A stretch of 64,000 nt of DNA from Paracoccaceae bacterium (GCA_014879735.1 JACSRN010000132.1:1-64000); one strand, 5' to 3'. Positions 45,638-55,008 are shown, counted from the stretch's first letter. A program made the numbers and translations. Notes: a model not told the origin generated them from the sequence alone.

Positions 45638-46252
45638 ATGATCCGACTGACCCGCCGCCATACCCTTCTGGGCGCCGGCCTTCTGCCGTTCTTACCCGGC
45701 CCGGTGCTGGCCAATACGCCGATCGGGACGGCGGCCGAGGTGACGGGCGACGCCTCGCTGACGCATGAGGGCGCCGTCGCGGCGATGGCGCCCGGCGCGG
45801 CGCTGGCCGAGGGCGATCTTGCCGAAACCGGCACCGACGGGCTGGCGCTGCTCATCCTCGAAACCGACACCAGGCTAAACATGGGGCCGGTTACATCGGT
45901 CGTGCTGGCAAAATACCTGGCGGATGTGGGCGGCACGATCACCCTCGGCGGCGCCGACGGCGGGGCGCTGGTCTTCGACCGGCCCGAGGACCTGCCGCCG
46001 ATCGACCTGACCTTCGACACCGCCTTCGGTCAGATCGGCGTGCGCGGCACCCGGTTCTTCGCCGGGCCAAGCCGCGGCACCTTTGCCGTCTTCTGCCAGC
46101 GCGGCCGGGTGACGGTGGTCAATGCCGGAACCACGCGCGACCTTGGCCCCGGCGACGGGGTGAACCTGTCGGACGGCGCGCCGTCTGAGGTGGCGCAGTG
46201 GAAGCCCGAACGCATCGCCGAGGCTTTTGCCCTGGTCGGCCTGGCGCCCTGA
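45638..46252 (+). CDS. Exported FecR domain protein 2
   Basis: The 204-residue protein starts with RRHTLLGAGLLPFLPGPVLA, a likely Tat signal. The FecR domain (about 30-170) has GDLAETGTDGLALLILETDTRLNMGP, FGQIGVRGTRFFAGPSRGTFAVFCQRGRVTVV and RDLGPGDGVNL; the GVRGTRFF core is the best FecR signature here. GAGG precedes the ATG. It sits between FecR-like protein 1 and the Crp gene. Confidence 0.85.
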   Translation: MIRLTRRHTLLGAGLLPFLPGPVLANTPIGTAAEVTGDASLTHEGAVAAMAPGAALAEGDLAETGTDGLALLILETDTRLNMGPVTSVVLAKYLADVGGTITLGGADGGALVFDRPEDLPPIDLTFDTAFGQIGVRGTRFFAGPSRGTFAVFCQRGRVTVVNAGTTRDLGPGDGVNLSDGAPSEVAQWKPERIAEAFALVGLAP

Positions 46253-46312
46253 CCCCTTGCCGAGGCGGGCCGCTTGCGCGCAGCATGGCGGTGAATATGT
46301 GCGGGAGGCAGC

Positions 46313-47002
46313 ATGGCCGGACGTGGGTTCTGGAAATCGTTCCGCATGTTCGCGCCACTCGCACCCGAGGCGCTGGACGCGGTCGAGGCGGTGGCCCGGA
46401 CCCGGATCTGGGCGCCGGGCGAGCTGATCTTCCAGCGCGGAGACGATGGCGACTGGCTGGTCGCACTGGCCAAGGGCCGGGTGAAGATCTCGCTTCTGTC
46501 CGCGGCCGGGAAGGAACTGGTGCTACGGCAGGCCGAGGCGGGCGAAATGCTCGGGGAACTGGCGCTGTTCGATGCCCGTCCCCGCTCGGCCGACGCGACG
46601 GCCGTGACACCCGTCCAGGGCCGGGTGCTGACCCGAGGCGCCTTTCGCGCTGTCGCCGCGCAGCATCCGTCGCTGAGCGAAGCCGCATTGGCGCATCTGA
46701 GCGCGATGCTGCGCGACACCACGGCCCAGCTCGAATCCATCGCGCTCTACCAGTTGCGGGCCCGTGTGGCGCGGTTCTTCCTCTACGCCCTGACACAGCT
46801 GAACGGCGACGACATTCCCGACGAGGCGCGGCTGGCACCGGGGTTGAACCAGGGTGAACTGGCCGCACTTCTGGGTGCCAGCCGGCCGAAGGTGAACCGC
46901 GTGCTGCAGGATTTCCGCGACGAGGGTGTCCTGACCGATGCCGGCGGTATTTGGCTCTGCAACCTGGCGCTGTTGCGGGCCGAGGCCGCGGCGGATGACT
47001 AG
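46313..47002 (+). CDS. Crp/Fnr family transcription regulator
   Basis: The 229-residue protein has a cyclic-nucleotide-binding barrel (about 15-125), with the phosphate-binding cassette GELALFDARPRSADATAV close to the cAMP consensus. A dimer helix follows, then a winged helix-turn-helix, LNQGELAALLGASRPKVNRVLQDF (about 182-205). It has no cysteine cluster, so it is not an Fnr-type oxygen sensor. GGGAGG precedes the ATG. Its stop overlaps the adenylate cyclase start by eight bases, which suggests the two form a cAMP producer-receiver pair. Confidence 0.92.
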   Translation: MAGRGFWKSFRMFAPLAPEALDAVEAVARTRIWAPGELIFQRGDDGDWLVALAKGRVKISLLSAAGKELVLRQAEAGEMLGELALFDARPRSADATAVTPVQGRVLTRGAFRAVAAQHPSLSEAALAHLSAMLRDTTAQLESIALYQLRARVARFFLYALTQLNGDDIPDEARLAPGLNQGELAALLGASRPKVNRVLQDFRDEGVLTDAGGIWLCNLALLRAEAAADD

Positions 47003-48821
47003 CCTGGGCCCCAGGCTGCGACGCGCACAGGCGGCAATCGTCTCGGCGGCGCTGTCGCTGGCCCTTGCTGCGGGTCTGGCGCTGTCGCCGGACGGGCTGC
47101 GCAACGCACGGGAACGCGCGCTGGATGTGATGATCCGGCTTTCGCCCGCGCCGGCGCCCACCAGCCCTGCAGTCGTGATTGTCGACATCGGCGCAGCGGA
47201 CGAGGCTGGCCGGCCGTGGAACCGGGTCGCCTCGGGGCGCCTTGCCGCGGCGCTGGCCGCTGCTGCACCCGCCGCCATGGCATGGGACATCGTCTTTGCC
47301 GGGGATTGCGCTGCCGGCACCGGCAAGGACCTTGCCGCCGGTCTGGCAGCGGCGCCGGCCGTCCTTGGCATGCTGCTCTCCGCCCTGCCCACGCCGGCAC
47401 CCCGGCCTTTGCCGGTCTTCGGCACCGCCGAGGGCGCGGGCGCCGGCCTCTGGTCCGCGCCGGGGCTGGAGGCCCCCTGCCCCGCCTTCACCGCGGACGG
47501 CGCCACGCTGGGGTCGATCTCGCTGCCCGGCGACAGTACGGCGCGGGTGCGGATGGTGCCGGCCGCGGTCGCAGCCGCCGGCGAGATCTGGCCCGCGTTG
47601 CCGGTCGAACTTCTTCGCAGGGGCGGGGCGGCACCGCTGCCGGTTCTGGATGCTGCCCCGGCATTGCACCTGGGCCGCGCGATCTTTCCGCTGGATCCCG
47701 GCGCCATGCTGCGCTTTCGCCCCTCAAGCCGCGAGGAACGGCTGGCGCGCACCGTTCCGGCCGAAGCGGTTTTGCAGGGTCTGGTCGCGCAGGACCGTTT
47801 TCGGGATGCGCTGGTCCTGGTCGGCTCGTCCCTGCCCCAGCGCGGCGGGCTGCGGCCCACCGCGGCCGATCCGCTCTATCCTTCCGTCCAGATCGCCGCC
47901 GACGTGGCCGTTGGGCTGCTGGCGGATCGCCTGCCCTGGCGGCCCGCAGGCGCCGCTTGGGTCGAGGCGAGCAGTCTGGCACTGGCCGGCCTTGTGCTGG
48001 CGCTGGCGCTGATGCACCTGCCACCCCTTGCCACGGCGGGGCTGGCGCTGGTGGCCGGCGGGCTGTGGGCGGCGGGGGCGGTTGCGATACATCTGCTGAC
48101 CGGGCGGCTTTACGACCCGCTGTTTCCCGCCCTTGGCCTGGTCATGCCAGTGCTGGCGGGGCTGATCCTGCGGGCCGCCGCCCATGCGCGCGCCGAACGC
48201 GCCCTGCGCCGGCGGATGGGCCAACTGCTGCCCGGCGCCGTGGTCGCCCGGCTGGCCGACGACCCCCACCTTCTGCGCCTTGCCGGCGAACGGCGCGAGA
48301 TCACCGCGCTGTTCACCGACATCGAAGGCTTTTCGGCGATGGCAAACCGGCTGCCGCCCGAGATCCTGATCGCCACGCTGGACCGCTATTTCGCCACCGT
48401 CACCACCATCGTGCTGCGCCATGGCGGGATGGTCGACAAGATTGTCGGCGATGGCTTGCATGCATTGTTCAACGCGCCGCTCGACCAGCCCGGCCATGTC
48501 GACGCCGCCCTCGCCGCCGCAGGCGAGATCGTGCGGGAGACCGAGGTCCTGCGTCCGGTGCTCGGCCTTGGCCGCACCCGCATCGGGGTGGAAACCGGGC
48601 CGGTGATTCTGGGTGACGTGGGCGGCGGCGCGCGCATCGACTATACTGCGCACGGGCCGGCGGTGAACCTGGCCGCGCGGCTGCAGGAGATGGGCAAGAC
48701 CCTCGGCCCCGCAGTGATCGTCGGTCCCGCGGCCGCAACTCGCGCCACGCTGCCTCTGCGCCCGCTGCAGACCATCGAGATCCGCAGCTTTGGCCCTCTG
48801 CCGCTTTTCACCCTCGGCTGA
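46995..48821 (+). CDS. CHASE2-domain class III adenylate cyclase
   Basis: This is a 608-residue sensor enzyme: N-terminal helix (about 10-30), extracytoplasmic CHASE2 domain (about 35-320) starting ALDVMIRLSP and VVIVDIGAADEAGRPW, three helices (about 330-410), then a cytoplasmic cyclase domain (about 425-605). Both metal aspartates are present (FTDIEGFSAM and KIVGDGLHALFNAP). The substrate-specifying Lys in VDKIVGDG and Asp in RIDYTAHGPAVNLAARL fit ATP, so the product is cAMP. The ATG at 46995 overlaps the Crp stop. Confidence 0.92.
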   Translation: MTSLGPRLRRAQAAIVSAALSLALAAGLALSPDGLRNARERALDVMIRLSPAPAPTSPAVVIVDIGAADEAGRPWNRVASGRLAAALAAAAPAAMAWDIVFAGDCAAGTGKDLAAGLAAAPAVLGMLLSALPTPAPRPLPVFGTAEGAGAGLWSAPGLEAPCPAFTADGATLGSISLPGDSTARVRMVPAAVAAAGEIWPALPVELLRRGGAAPLPVLDAAPALHLGRAIFPLDPGAMLRFRPSSREERLARTVPAEAVLQGLVAQDRFRDALVLVGSSLPQRGGLRPTAADPLYPSVQIAADVAVGLLADRLPWRPAGAAWVEASSLALAGLVLALALMHLPPLATAGLALVAGGLWAAGAVAIHLLTGRLYDPLFPALGLVMPVLAGLILRAAAHARAERALRRRMGQLLPGAVVARLADDPHLLRLAGERREITALFTDIEGFSAMANRLPPEILIATLDRYFATVTTIVLRHGGMVDKIVGDGLHALFNAPLDQPGHVDAALAAAGEIVRETEVLRPVLGLGRTRIGVETGPVILGDVGGGARIDYTAHGPAVNLAARLQEMGKTLGPAVIVGPAAATRATLPLRPLQTIEIRSFGPLPLFTLG

Positions 48822-48823
48822 GC

Positions 48824-48841
48824 CTGTTCCCCGGGAAACAG
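48824..48841. repeat. Near-perfect palindrome after the cyclase gene
   Basis: CTGTTCCCCGGGAAACAG pairs at eight of nine positions per arm. It lies three bases after the cyclase stop. It could be a weak terminator or a protein-binding site; there is no T-run. Confidence 0.3.
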
Positions 48842-48920
48842 CGCGCATCGCGCCATCGGCCTAATCTTGGACCATCAAGACCGGCGGGTAGGCCCCGGTC
48901 ACAATCCAAGGAGAAACCCG

Positions 48921-49196
48921 ATGTTCCGCAAGTTCCTGACCGCCGCCCTGATCGTTGCCGCCCTGCCCGCCGCCGCCCTTGCCGGCAATGGCTGGACCAC
49001 CGGCGGCGTCAAGTTCCGCAGTGGCCCCGGCACCCAGTACAATGCGATTGCCACCCTGCCGAAATGCGCCGCCGTCACCACCTATGGCAGCAAAGGCGGC
49101 TGGGTCGAGATTGCATGGCAGGGCCAGCGCGGCTGGATCTCGGCGAAATACCTCGCCCATTCGAACGCCCATTGCGCCTACGGCTACGATTACTGA
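48921..49196 (+). CDS. Exported SH3b-domain protein
   Basis: The 91-residue protein has a signal peptide (RKFLTAALIVAALPAAALA) and a single bacterial SH3 domain: VKFRSGPGTQYNAIATLPKCAAVTTYG followed by GWVEIAWQGQRGWISAKYL. Such domains bind cell-wall peptide or partner proteins in the periplasm. Two cysteines (KCAA and HCAY) could form a disulfide. AAGGAG precedes the ATG. It stands alone between the cyclase gene and convergent xthA. Confidence 0.88.
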   Translation: MFRKFLTAALIVAALPAAALAGNGWTTGGVKFRSGPGTQYNAIATLPKCAAVTTYGSKGGWVEIAWQGQRGWISAKYLAHSNAHCAYGYDY

Positions 49197-49297
49197 GCCG
49201 GCCGAGACGATTTCGGCGCATTTTCGGGCCGCCGCCGCCTGCGCGCGCTCATCCGCCCCTGCCCGGTGCCGCCTCCCGCGGCCCGGGCAATTTCGCG

Positions 49298-50086
49298 TCA
49301 AAGGTCGAAGGTTGCGAAGACCGGCACATGGTCGGACGGCTGCTCCCATCCCCGGACCGGGCGCAGGATACGGCTGGAATGGCCCGCATTGGCGATATCG
49401 GGCGTGGCCCAGATGTGATCCAGCCGACGGCCCTTGTCGGCGGCATCCCAGTCGGGGCTGCGATAGCTCCACCAGCTGTAAAGCAGCCCCTGCGGCAGAT
49501 CCTTGCGGGTGATGTCGACCCAGGCCCCCGCCTCCTGTGCGGCGCCGAGGTGATCCACCTCGACCGGGGTGTGCGAGACGATCTTCAGCAACGCCTTGTG
49601 GTTCCAGACGTCATCCTCGCGCGGGGCGATGTTCAGATCGCCGACCAGGATCGCGCGCTCCGGCCGCTCTGCCAGAAAGACATCGCGCATTTCGGTCAGG
49701 AAATCGAGCTTCTGGCCAAATTTCTCGTTCTGTGCACGGTCGGGAATGTCTCCGCCAGCCGGGACGTAAAAATTGTGGATCGTGACGCCATTCTCCAGCC
49801 GCGCCGCCACATGGCGGGCATGGCCCAGACCGGCATAGTCGCGATCCCCGCTATCCTCGAGCGGCAGCTTCGACAGGATGGCGACGCCGTTGTAGCCCTT
49901 CTGCCCCCGCGCCACGAGATGGCGATATCCCAGCGCGGCAAAGCCCTCGAGCGGGAACTTGTCGATCGGAGTCTTGATCTCCTGCAGGCACAGGATGTCG
50001 GGCGCTTCTTCGCGCAGCAGGCGTTGCACCAATCCTTCACGCAGCCGGACCGAATTGATGTTCCAGGTGGCAAGGGTGAAAGGCAT
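49298..50086 (-). CDS. xthA: Exodeoxyribonuclease III / AP endonuclease
   Basis: This 262-residue Mg-dependent nuclease cuts DNA at abasic sites and trims 3' blocks. The family motifs are present: FTLATWNINSVRLRE (N7), LCLQEIKTP (metal Glu, about 34), YNGVAILSK, NFYVPAGGDIPD (about 108), VGDLNIAP (Asp/Asn, about 148), RRLDHIWAT (about 220) and the catalytic His in PSDHVPVFA (about 253). GAGGAG precedes the ATG at 50086. Confidence 0.96.
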   Translation of the reverse strand: MPFTLATWNINSVRLREGLVQRLLREEAPDILCLQEIKTPIDKFPLEGFAALGYRHLVARGQKGYNGVAILSKLPLEDSGDRDYAGLGHARHVAARLENGVTIHNFYVPAGGDIPDRAQNEKFGQKLDFLTEMRDVFLAERPERAILVGDLNIAPREDDVWNHKALLKIVSHTPVEVDHLGAAQEAGAWVDITRKDLPQGLLYSWWSYRSPDWDAADKGRRLDHIWATPDIANAGHSSRILRPVRGWEQPSDHVPVFATFDL

Positions 50087-50160
50087 CGCGGTCTCCTCTG
50101 CTGCGGGCCGAGAGCCTAGGGTGCCACGCCCGGCACGACAAGGGCAGCCCTCGTCTCCGG

Positions 50161-50240
50161 ACAAAAGAAAGCCCGGGACTAAGAAGTACCGGGCCTAAGT
50201 CCAACAGGGAGGTGAGAATACATATCACGATATCCGGACT
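50161..50240 (-). ncRNA. Putative small RNA A with anti-Shine-Dalgarno linker and terminator
   Basis: Read on the minus strand, a small hairpin (ATATC-GT-GATAT) is followed by the linker CCTCCCTGTTGGAC, then a stem GCCCGG/CCGGGC and the T-rich tail TTTCTTTTG. The linker is exactly repeated in unit B about 320 bases away, and CCTCCC is complementary to ribosome-binding sites. The layout, hairpin / exposed CU-rich linker / terminator, recalls the CCUCCUCCC-motif small RNAs of Rhodobacter. The 5' end is not known. Confidence 0.5.
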
Positions 50241-50486
50241 TCTTGCAGCCCTGTGGCCGCTCTGCCTGATCGGCGCATCAGACCGTGACTTTTTGACCAC
50301 AACCGCAGATCGCCGGCGCCGCCAGTCAGCTCGCGTTCGACAAGGTCGCATCGCGCAATGATCGGCAATGGCAAGGAGACCGGCCTGTCCCGCAGCGGTG
50401 GGCAGAAGGCCCTGCGGCCTTGCCGCCATCAGGCGACCGCGGGCCGCGCAGCGATTGACGGGCCTGCGCAGAAACGGCCGATCGGA

Positions 50487-50560
50487 CAAAAAAAGGCCGG
50501 GCAAGAAGCCCGGCCAGGTCCAACAGGGAGGATGCCGTGTCATAACCCCGGCACGGCAAG
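50487..50560 (-). ncRNA. Putative small RNA B, tandem relative of A
   Basis: On the minus strand, hairpin GCCGTG-N12-CACGGC is followed by the linker ATCCTCCCTGTTGGACCT, then a strong terminator GGCCGGGC-TTCTT-GCCCGGCC and TTTTTTTG. The linker shares 14 identical bases with unit A. It lies about 70 bases past the stop of the response-regulator gene, so the hairpin may also end that transcript, with the small RNA processed from it or made separately. Confidence 0.55.
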
Positions 50561-50628
50561 GGGGTTCGATGGAAACATTCTGCGCCCGAGCCCCTTAATA
50601 CAGGCTGAATCGGGCGCCAATGCGGCTG

Positions 50629-51315
50629 TCAGGCGACCAGGCAATAACCGCCACTTTCCGTGACCAGAAGGCGGGCATTCGAGGGATCCGGCTCGATCTT
50701 CTGGCGCAGGCGGTAGATATGGGTTTCCAGCGTATGGGTGGTGACGCCGGCGTTGTAACCCCAGACCTCGTGCAGAAGCACATCCCGCGCCACGACACCT
50801 TGTTGTGCGCGGTAGAGGAACTTCAGGATGTTGGTTTCCTTCTCGGTCAGGCGGATCTTCTTGTCCTTCTCGCCCACCAGCATCTTCTGCGCGGGGCGGA
50901 AGGAATAGGGGCCCAGCTGGAAAACCGCATCTTCCGATTGTTCATGCGTGCGCAACTGCGCCCGGATCCGCGCCAGAAGGACCGGAAACTTGAACGGCTT
51001 CGTCACATAGTCGTTCGCGCCCGAATCAAGGCCCAGAATCGTATCGCTGTCGGTATCGTGGCCGGTCAGCATCATGATCGGGCATTTCACCCCGGCCTTG
51101 CGCATCCGCTTGCACAGTTCCCGCCCGTCGGTATCGGGCAGGCCCACATCCAGAATGACCAGGTCATAAAGTCCGGCCCGGGCCTTCTCCATGCCCTCGG
51201 CTCCGGTCCTGGCCTCGAACACGTCGAAATCCTCGGTCATCACCAGTTGTTCCGAGAGCGCCTCACGCAGGTCGTCATCGTCGTCTACAAGCAGGATCTT
51301 GCGAAGCTGTGCCAT
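50629..51315 (-). CDS. cenR: OmpR-family response regulator, CenR-like
   Basis: The 228-residue protein has a receiver domain (1-120) with acidic pocket LLVDDDDD, phospho-Asp in [13 protein letters not shown] (about 56) and Lys in [20 protein letters not shown] (about 107). A winged-helix domain follows (about 135-228), ending [24 protein letters not shown]. The start [12 protein letters not shown], the long conserved C-terminus and the loop [12 protein letters not shown] match CenR, an essential envelope regulator of alphaproteobacteria, better than other OmpR types. The cognate kinase CenK is not beside it. It diverges from ribA. Confidence 0.88.
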   Translation of the reverse strand: MAQLRKILLVDDDDDLREALSEQLVMTEDFDVFEARTGAEGMEKARAGLYDLVILDVGLPDTDGRELCKRMRKAGVKCPIMMLTGHDTDSDTILGLDSGANDYVTKPFKFPVLLARIRAQLRTHEQSEDAVFQLGPYSFRPAQKMLVGEKDKKIRLTEKETNILKFLYRAQQGVVARDVLLHEVWGYNAGVTTHTLETHIYRLRQKIEPDPSNARLLVTESGGYCLVA

Positions 51316-51463
51316 CTTGGCCTCCGTTTTCCGTGTGGATCAGATGCGCCGGGGTGCCGCATCCGGCAAGGGATGTGACGGAAGGCTCACGCGCTCGTGT
51401 CGAAGGGTCGGGATATGTTTCAATCCTGTCATCCCGCAACTAGATAAGGGACAGGAGAACAAC

Positions 51464-52564
51464 ATGATCCCCCATCCGTCCCTAGGCCCCGGCGCCGTCG
51501 AAAACCTGTCCCGCGCGCGGGGTGATCTGCGCATGGGCGTCCCCGTGGCGCTGGTGGGCGATGGCGGCGGTGTGCTTGCCGCGGCCGTCGAGACGCTGGA
51601 CCCCGCACGGCTGGCGGCCCTGCAGGCGCTGGGCGCGCCGGAACTGGCGCTGACTGCGCGGCGGGCCGAAACGCTGAAGGCGCGCGCCTATGACGGCGAT
51701 CTGGCACGGATCGAGGTTCCGCCTGGCACCGATGCCGGCTGGCTTCGCGCGCTGGCCGATCCGGCAGACGATCTGCGTGTGCCGATGAAGGGACCGCTGC
51801 GATCCCTGCGCGAGGGCAGTGCGGCGCTGCACCGCGCCGCCATTCTGCTGGCCAAATCGGCCCGGCTTCTGCCCGCGGCACTGCTGGTGCGCGTGCCCGA
51901 TGCATTTGCGCTGGCGGCTGCGAATGGCCTCACCCTGCTTCGACTGGACGAGATTGCCCCCGAACTCGCCCGCCTTTCGCCGATGGACGAGGTGGTTTCG
52001 GCTCGTCTGCCGATGGCCGCCGCCGGTGCTGGCCGCGTCCATATCTTCCGCCCCGAAGATGGTGGCGACGAACATTACGCCATCGAGGTCGGTCGACCCG
52101 ACCGCACCCTTCCGGTGCTGGCGCGGTTGCATTCGGCCTGTTTCACCGGCGACGTGCTCGGCAGTTTGAAATGCGACTGCGGCCCGCAGCTGCATGCCGC
52201 GCTGGCGCAGATGGGCGAGGAGGGCGCGGGCGTCCTGCTCTATCTAAACCAGGAAGGCCGCGGCATCGGCCTGGCCAACAAGATGCGCGCCTATTCGTTG
52301 CAGGACCAGGGCTTCGATACGGTCGAGGCCAATCATCGGCTCGGCTTTGAGGATGACGAACGCGATTTTCGCATTGGTGCTGCGATCCTGCGGCAGATGG
52401 GTTTCTCCGACGTGCGGCTCCTGACCAACAACCCGAGAAAGGTCGCCATGCTGGAAAGCAGCGGGCTGAAGGTTGTGGAACGGGTCCCGCTGAAGGTGGG
52501 CCGGACCGCTGAAAATGCTGCCTATCTTGCGACAAAAGCCGCGAAATCCGGGCACCTTCTGTGA
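51464..52564 (+). CDS. ribA: GTP cyclohydrolase II with a degenerate N-terminal RibB-like domain
   Basis: This enzyme opens GTP to start riboflavin synthesis. The 366-residue protein has its RibA domain in the second half: the zinc cysteines in [20 protein letters not shown] (about 223), [15 protein letters not shown] (about 258), and LLTNNPRKV (about 322) are intact. The first half (1-165) looks like a decayed DHBP synthase: [17 protein letters not shown] stands where RibB has a DDExREN acidic motif, which is missing. It is therefore expected to supply only the GTP step. AGGAGAAC precedes the ATG. Confidence 0.93.
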   Translation: MIPHPSLGPGAVENLSRARGDLRMGVPVALVGDGGGVLAAAVETLDPARLAALQALGAPELALTARRAETLKARAYDGDLARIEVPPGTDAGWLRALADPADDLRVPMKGPLRSLREGSAALHRAAILLAKSARLLPAALLVRVPDAFALAAANGLTLLRLDEIAPELARLSPMDEVVSARLPMAAAGAGRVHIFRPEDGGDEHYAIEVGRPDRTLPVLARLHSACFTGDVLGSLKCDCGPQLHAALAQMGEEGAGVLLYLNQEGRGIGLANKMRAYSLQDQGFDTVEANHRLGFEDDERDFRIGAAILRQMGFSDVRLLTNNPRKVAMLESSGLKVVERVPLKVGRTAENAAYLATKAAKSGHLL

Positions 52565-53055
52565 GGGACGACCTGGTCCTCACCCCTACCGGCGTGTTGT
52601 TTCTCGGCCGTCGCTTCCCCTGCACCATCGGCCGCAGCGGCGTGACCCGGAACAAACGCGAAGGCGACGGTGCCACGCCCGCCGGGCTGCACCGGATCGT
52701 CGGCATGCTCTATCGCCCGGACCGGATGCCGCCGCCCGCCGCCTGGGCGGTCCCCATCCGGCCGGGCGATCTGTGGTCGGACGATCCCGAAGACCCCGGC
52801 TACAACACGATGGTCCGCGCACCGCATGGATTTTCCCACGAAAGCCTGCGCCGTGCCGATCCGCTGTATGATCTGGTCCTGATCACCGACTGGAACTGGC
52901 CCAGAGCCACGCCCGGCCGCGGCTCGGCAATCTTCCTGCATCGCTGGCGTCGGCCCTGTGCTGCAACCGCGGGTTGCTTGGCCTTCGCCCCCGGCGATCT
53001 GCTCTGGATCGCCCGCCACCTGCGACCCGAAGCCCGGGTGATCATTTCCGGCTGA
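52561..53055 (+). CDS. L,D-transpeptidase (YkuD) family protein
   Basis: The 164-residue protein matches the YkuD fold. The catalytic region reads [19 protein letters not shown]: the His and Cys of the H-x-n-SxGC motif are present, but the Ser is Thr (TAGC). It has no signal peptide, unlike cell-wall cross-linking members. It starts with GTG overlapping the ribA stop (GTGA), so it is translated with ribA. Short cytoplasmic-looking YkuD proteins of this kind are common in Rhodobacteraceae; the substrate is unknown. Confidence 0.85.
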   Translation: MRDDLVLTPTGVLFLGRRFPCTIGRSGVTRNKREGDGATPAGLHRIVGMLYRPDRMPPPAAWAVPIRPGDLWSDDPEDPGYNTMVRAPHGFSHESLRRADPLYDLVLITDWNWPRATPGRGSAIFLHRWRRPCAATAGCLAFAPGDLLWIARHLRPEARVIISG

Positions 53056-53118
53056 ACCTTTCCAAACCGCTTTGAATGACGTAGTCTCCGCGCGTGAGAT
53101 CAGCGGAGAAGGACTGCC

Positions 53119-55005
53119 ATGACCAAAGCGGCCGCCATGCCCGGGGAAGAGATTTTCGCGTTGCGCCTCGCCCGGTCGGCGCCCGACCTCTGGCCAATGC
53201 TGGAAACGCTGTATGGCGGGCATCCCGACTACGCCGCCTTCCGCACCCGCCTGTTGAAGGCGCTGCGCAAGGCCTGGGAGGATCGGCCCGACGACCTCAA
53301 ACATCTCGATCTGAAACGCGACCTCGAACCCGACTGGTTTCAGCGGCCGGGCATGGCGGGCTATGTGCTCTACATCGACCGTTTCGCGGAGAACCTGACC
53401 AATATACTGGAAAAACTGGATTATCTTCAGGACCTCGGCATCACCTACGCCCATTTCATGCCGTGCCTGAAACCCCGGGCCGGCGACAGCGACGGCGGCT
53501 ATTCGGTGATGGACTACCGCCGGATCAACCCGGCCTATGGCACGATGGCGGATTTCGAGACCGTCGCCCGCGCCCTGCGCGAACGCGGCATCTCGCTTTG
53601 CATCGATCTCGTGCTGAACCACACCGCCAAGGAGCACAGCTGGGCCAAGAAGGCGGCGAAAGGCGATCCGAAATATCGCGACTATTACCTCATGTTCGAT
53701 TCGTCCGAGATTCCAAAACGCTTTGAAGAAAGCTTGGTCGAGGTCTTTCCTGACAATGCCCCCGGCAATTTTACCCATTACCCCGAGATCGGGAAATGGG
53801 TCTGGACCACCTTTAACGAACACCAATGGGATCTGAACTGGGCCAATCCACAGGTCTTTCTGGAAATCGTCGGGATCATGCTTTTCCTCGCCAACCGTGG
53901 GGTCGACGTGCTGCGCCTCGACGCCGTGGCCTTCATGTGGAAGCGCATGGGCACCCGCTGCCAGTCGGAGCCCGAGGTGCACATGATCCTGCAGGCCCTG
54001 CGCGCCTGTTCGCGCATCGCCGCCCCGGCCGCGATCCACCTGGAGGAAGCGATCGTCGCGCCGGCCGAGATGCTGCCCTACCTCGGCCGCGGGCGGCACG
54101 ACGGGAAAGAGGGCAACCTTGCCTATCACAACAGCCTGATGGTGCAGTTCTGGTCATCGCTCGCCACCCGCGACACAAGACTGATGACACATGTGCTACG
54201 CGGCCACTTTCCGACACGGCTAACCAACGCCACCTATGCCACCTATATCCGCTGCCATGACGACATCGGCTGGGCCGTCACCGACGAGGATGCCGGCGCG
54301 CTCGGCTTCTCCGGGTCGGCGCATCGGGCCTTCCTGTCGGATTTCTACGACGGCACCTTTCCGGGCAGCTTTGCCCGCGGCACGCTGTTTCAGGTGAACG
54401 AGGCGACGGGCGACAAACGGATCTCCGGCAGCTTTGCATCGCTTGCCGGGCTGGAAAAGGCGGTGTCCGCCGCCGATGCGGCGGGAACGGAGGCGGCGGT
54501 GCAGCGGATATTGCTGGGCCATGCGCTGATTGCCAGTTTCGGGGGCATCCCGCTGATCTACATGGGCGACGAACTGGCGCAGCTGAACGACTGGTCCTAT
54601 GCGGATGTGCCGGCGCATGCCCATGACAGCCGCTGGATTCACCGCCCGCAGATGGACTGGACGGCCGCAACCCAGGGCGAAGCCGATGCGACCCCGGCCG
54701 GCCTTGTCTTCCGGGGCACGCGGCACATCCTGGCCCGCCGGGCTGCAACCGCCGGGCTGCACGCCGGTAATCCGACCGAAATCCTCTCGCCACCGGGCGC
54801 CGGCCTGTTCGCCTTTCGCCGCGCAGCACCGGAGGGGCCGATACTCTGTTTGTTCAACTTTACCGAAGGTTGGCAAAATCTGCCGGAGACCTGGGCGCGC
54901 CATATGGGCGCGCGGGGCTTCCATGATGCGCTGTCCGACACCCCGGTCACGGCACATCACGGCGTGGTCGCCCTGCCGCCCTATGCACGGCTCTGGCTGC
55001 TCTAG
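53119..55005 (+). CDS. Amylosucrase-like GH13 glucosyltransferase
   Basis: The 628-residue protein belongs to glycoside hydrolase family 13. It has an N-terminal helical domain (1-85) and a barrel starting GYVLYIDRFAENLTNILEKLDYLQDLGITYAHFMPCL. The nucleophile is in GVDVLRLDAVAFMWK (about 275), the acid/base Glu in AIHLEEAIV (about 314), and the third aspartate in RCHDDIGW (about 378). The helical start, DGGYSVMDYR and HDDIGW are features of amylosucrases, which build alpha-glucan from sucrose. Trehalose synthase is a less likely alternative. It seems monocistronic. Confidence 0.9.
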   Translation: MTKAAAMPGEEIFALRLARSAPDLWPMLETLYGGHPDYAAFRTRLLKALRKAWEDRPDDLKHLDLKRDLEPDWFQRPGMAGYVLYIDRFAENLTNILEKLDYLQDLGITYAHFMPCLKPRAGDSDGGYSVMDYRRINPAYGTMADFETVARALRERGISLCIDLVLNHTAKEHSWAKKAAKGDPKYRDYYLMFDSSEIPKRFEESLVEVFPDNAPGNFTHYPEIGKWVWTTFNEHQWDLNWANPQVFLEIVGIMLFLANRGVDVLRLDAVAFMWKRMGTRCQSEPEVHMILQALRACSRIAAPAAIHLEEAIVAPAEMLPYLGRGRHDGKEGNLAYHNSLMVQFWSSLATRDTRLMTHVLRGHFPTRLTNATYATYIRCHDDIGWAVTDEDAGALGFSGSAHRAFLSDFYDGTFPGSFARGTLFQVNEATGDKRISGSFASLAGLEKAVSAADAAGTEAAVQRILLGHALIASFGGIPLIYMGDELAQLNDWSYADVPAHAHDSRWIHRPQMDWTAATQGEADATPAGLVFRGTRHILARRAATAGLHAGNPTEILSPPGAGLFAFRRAAPEGPILCLFNFTEGWQNLPETWARHMGARGFHDALSDTPVTAHHGVVALPPYARLWLL

Positions 55006-55008
55006 CTT

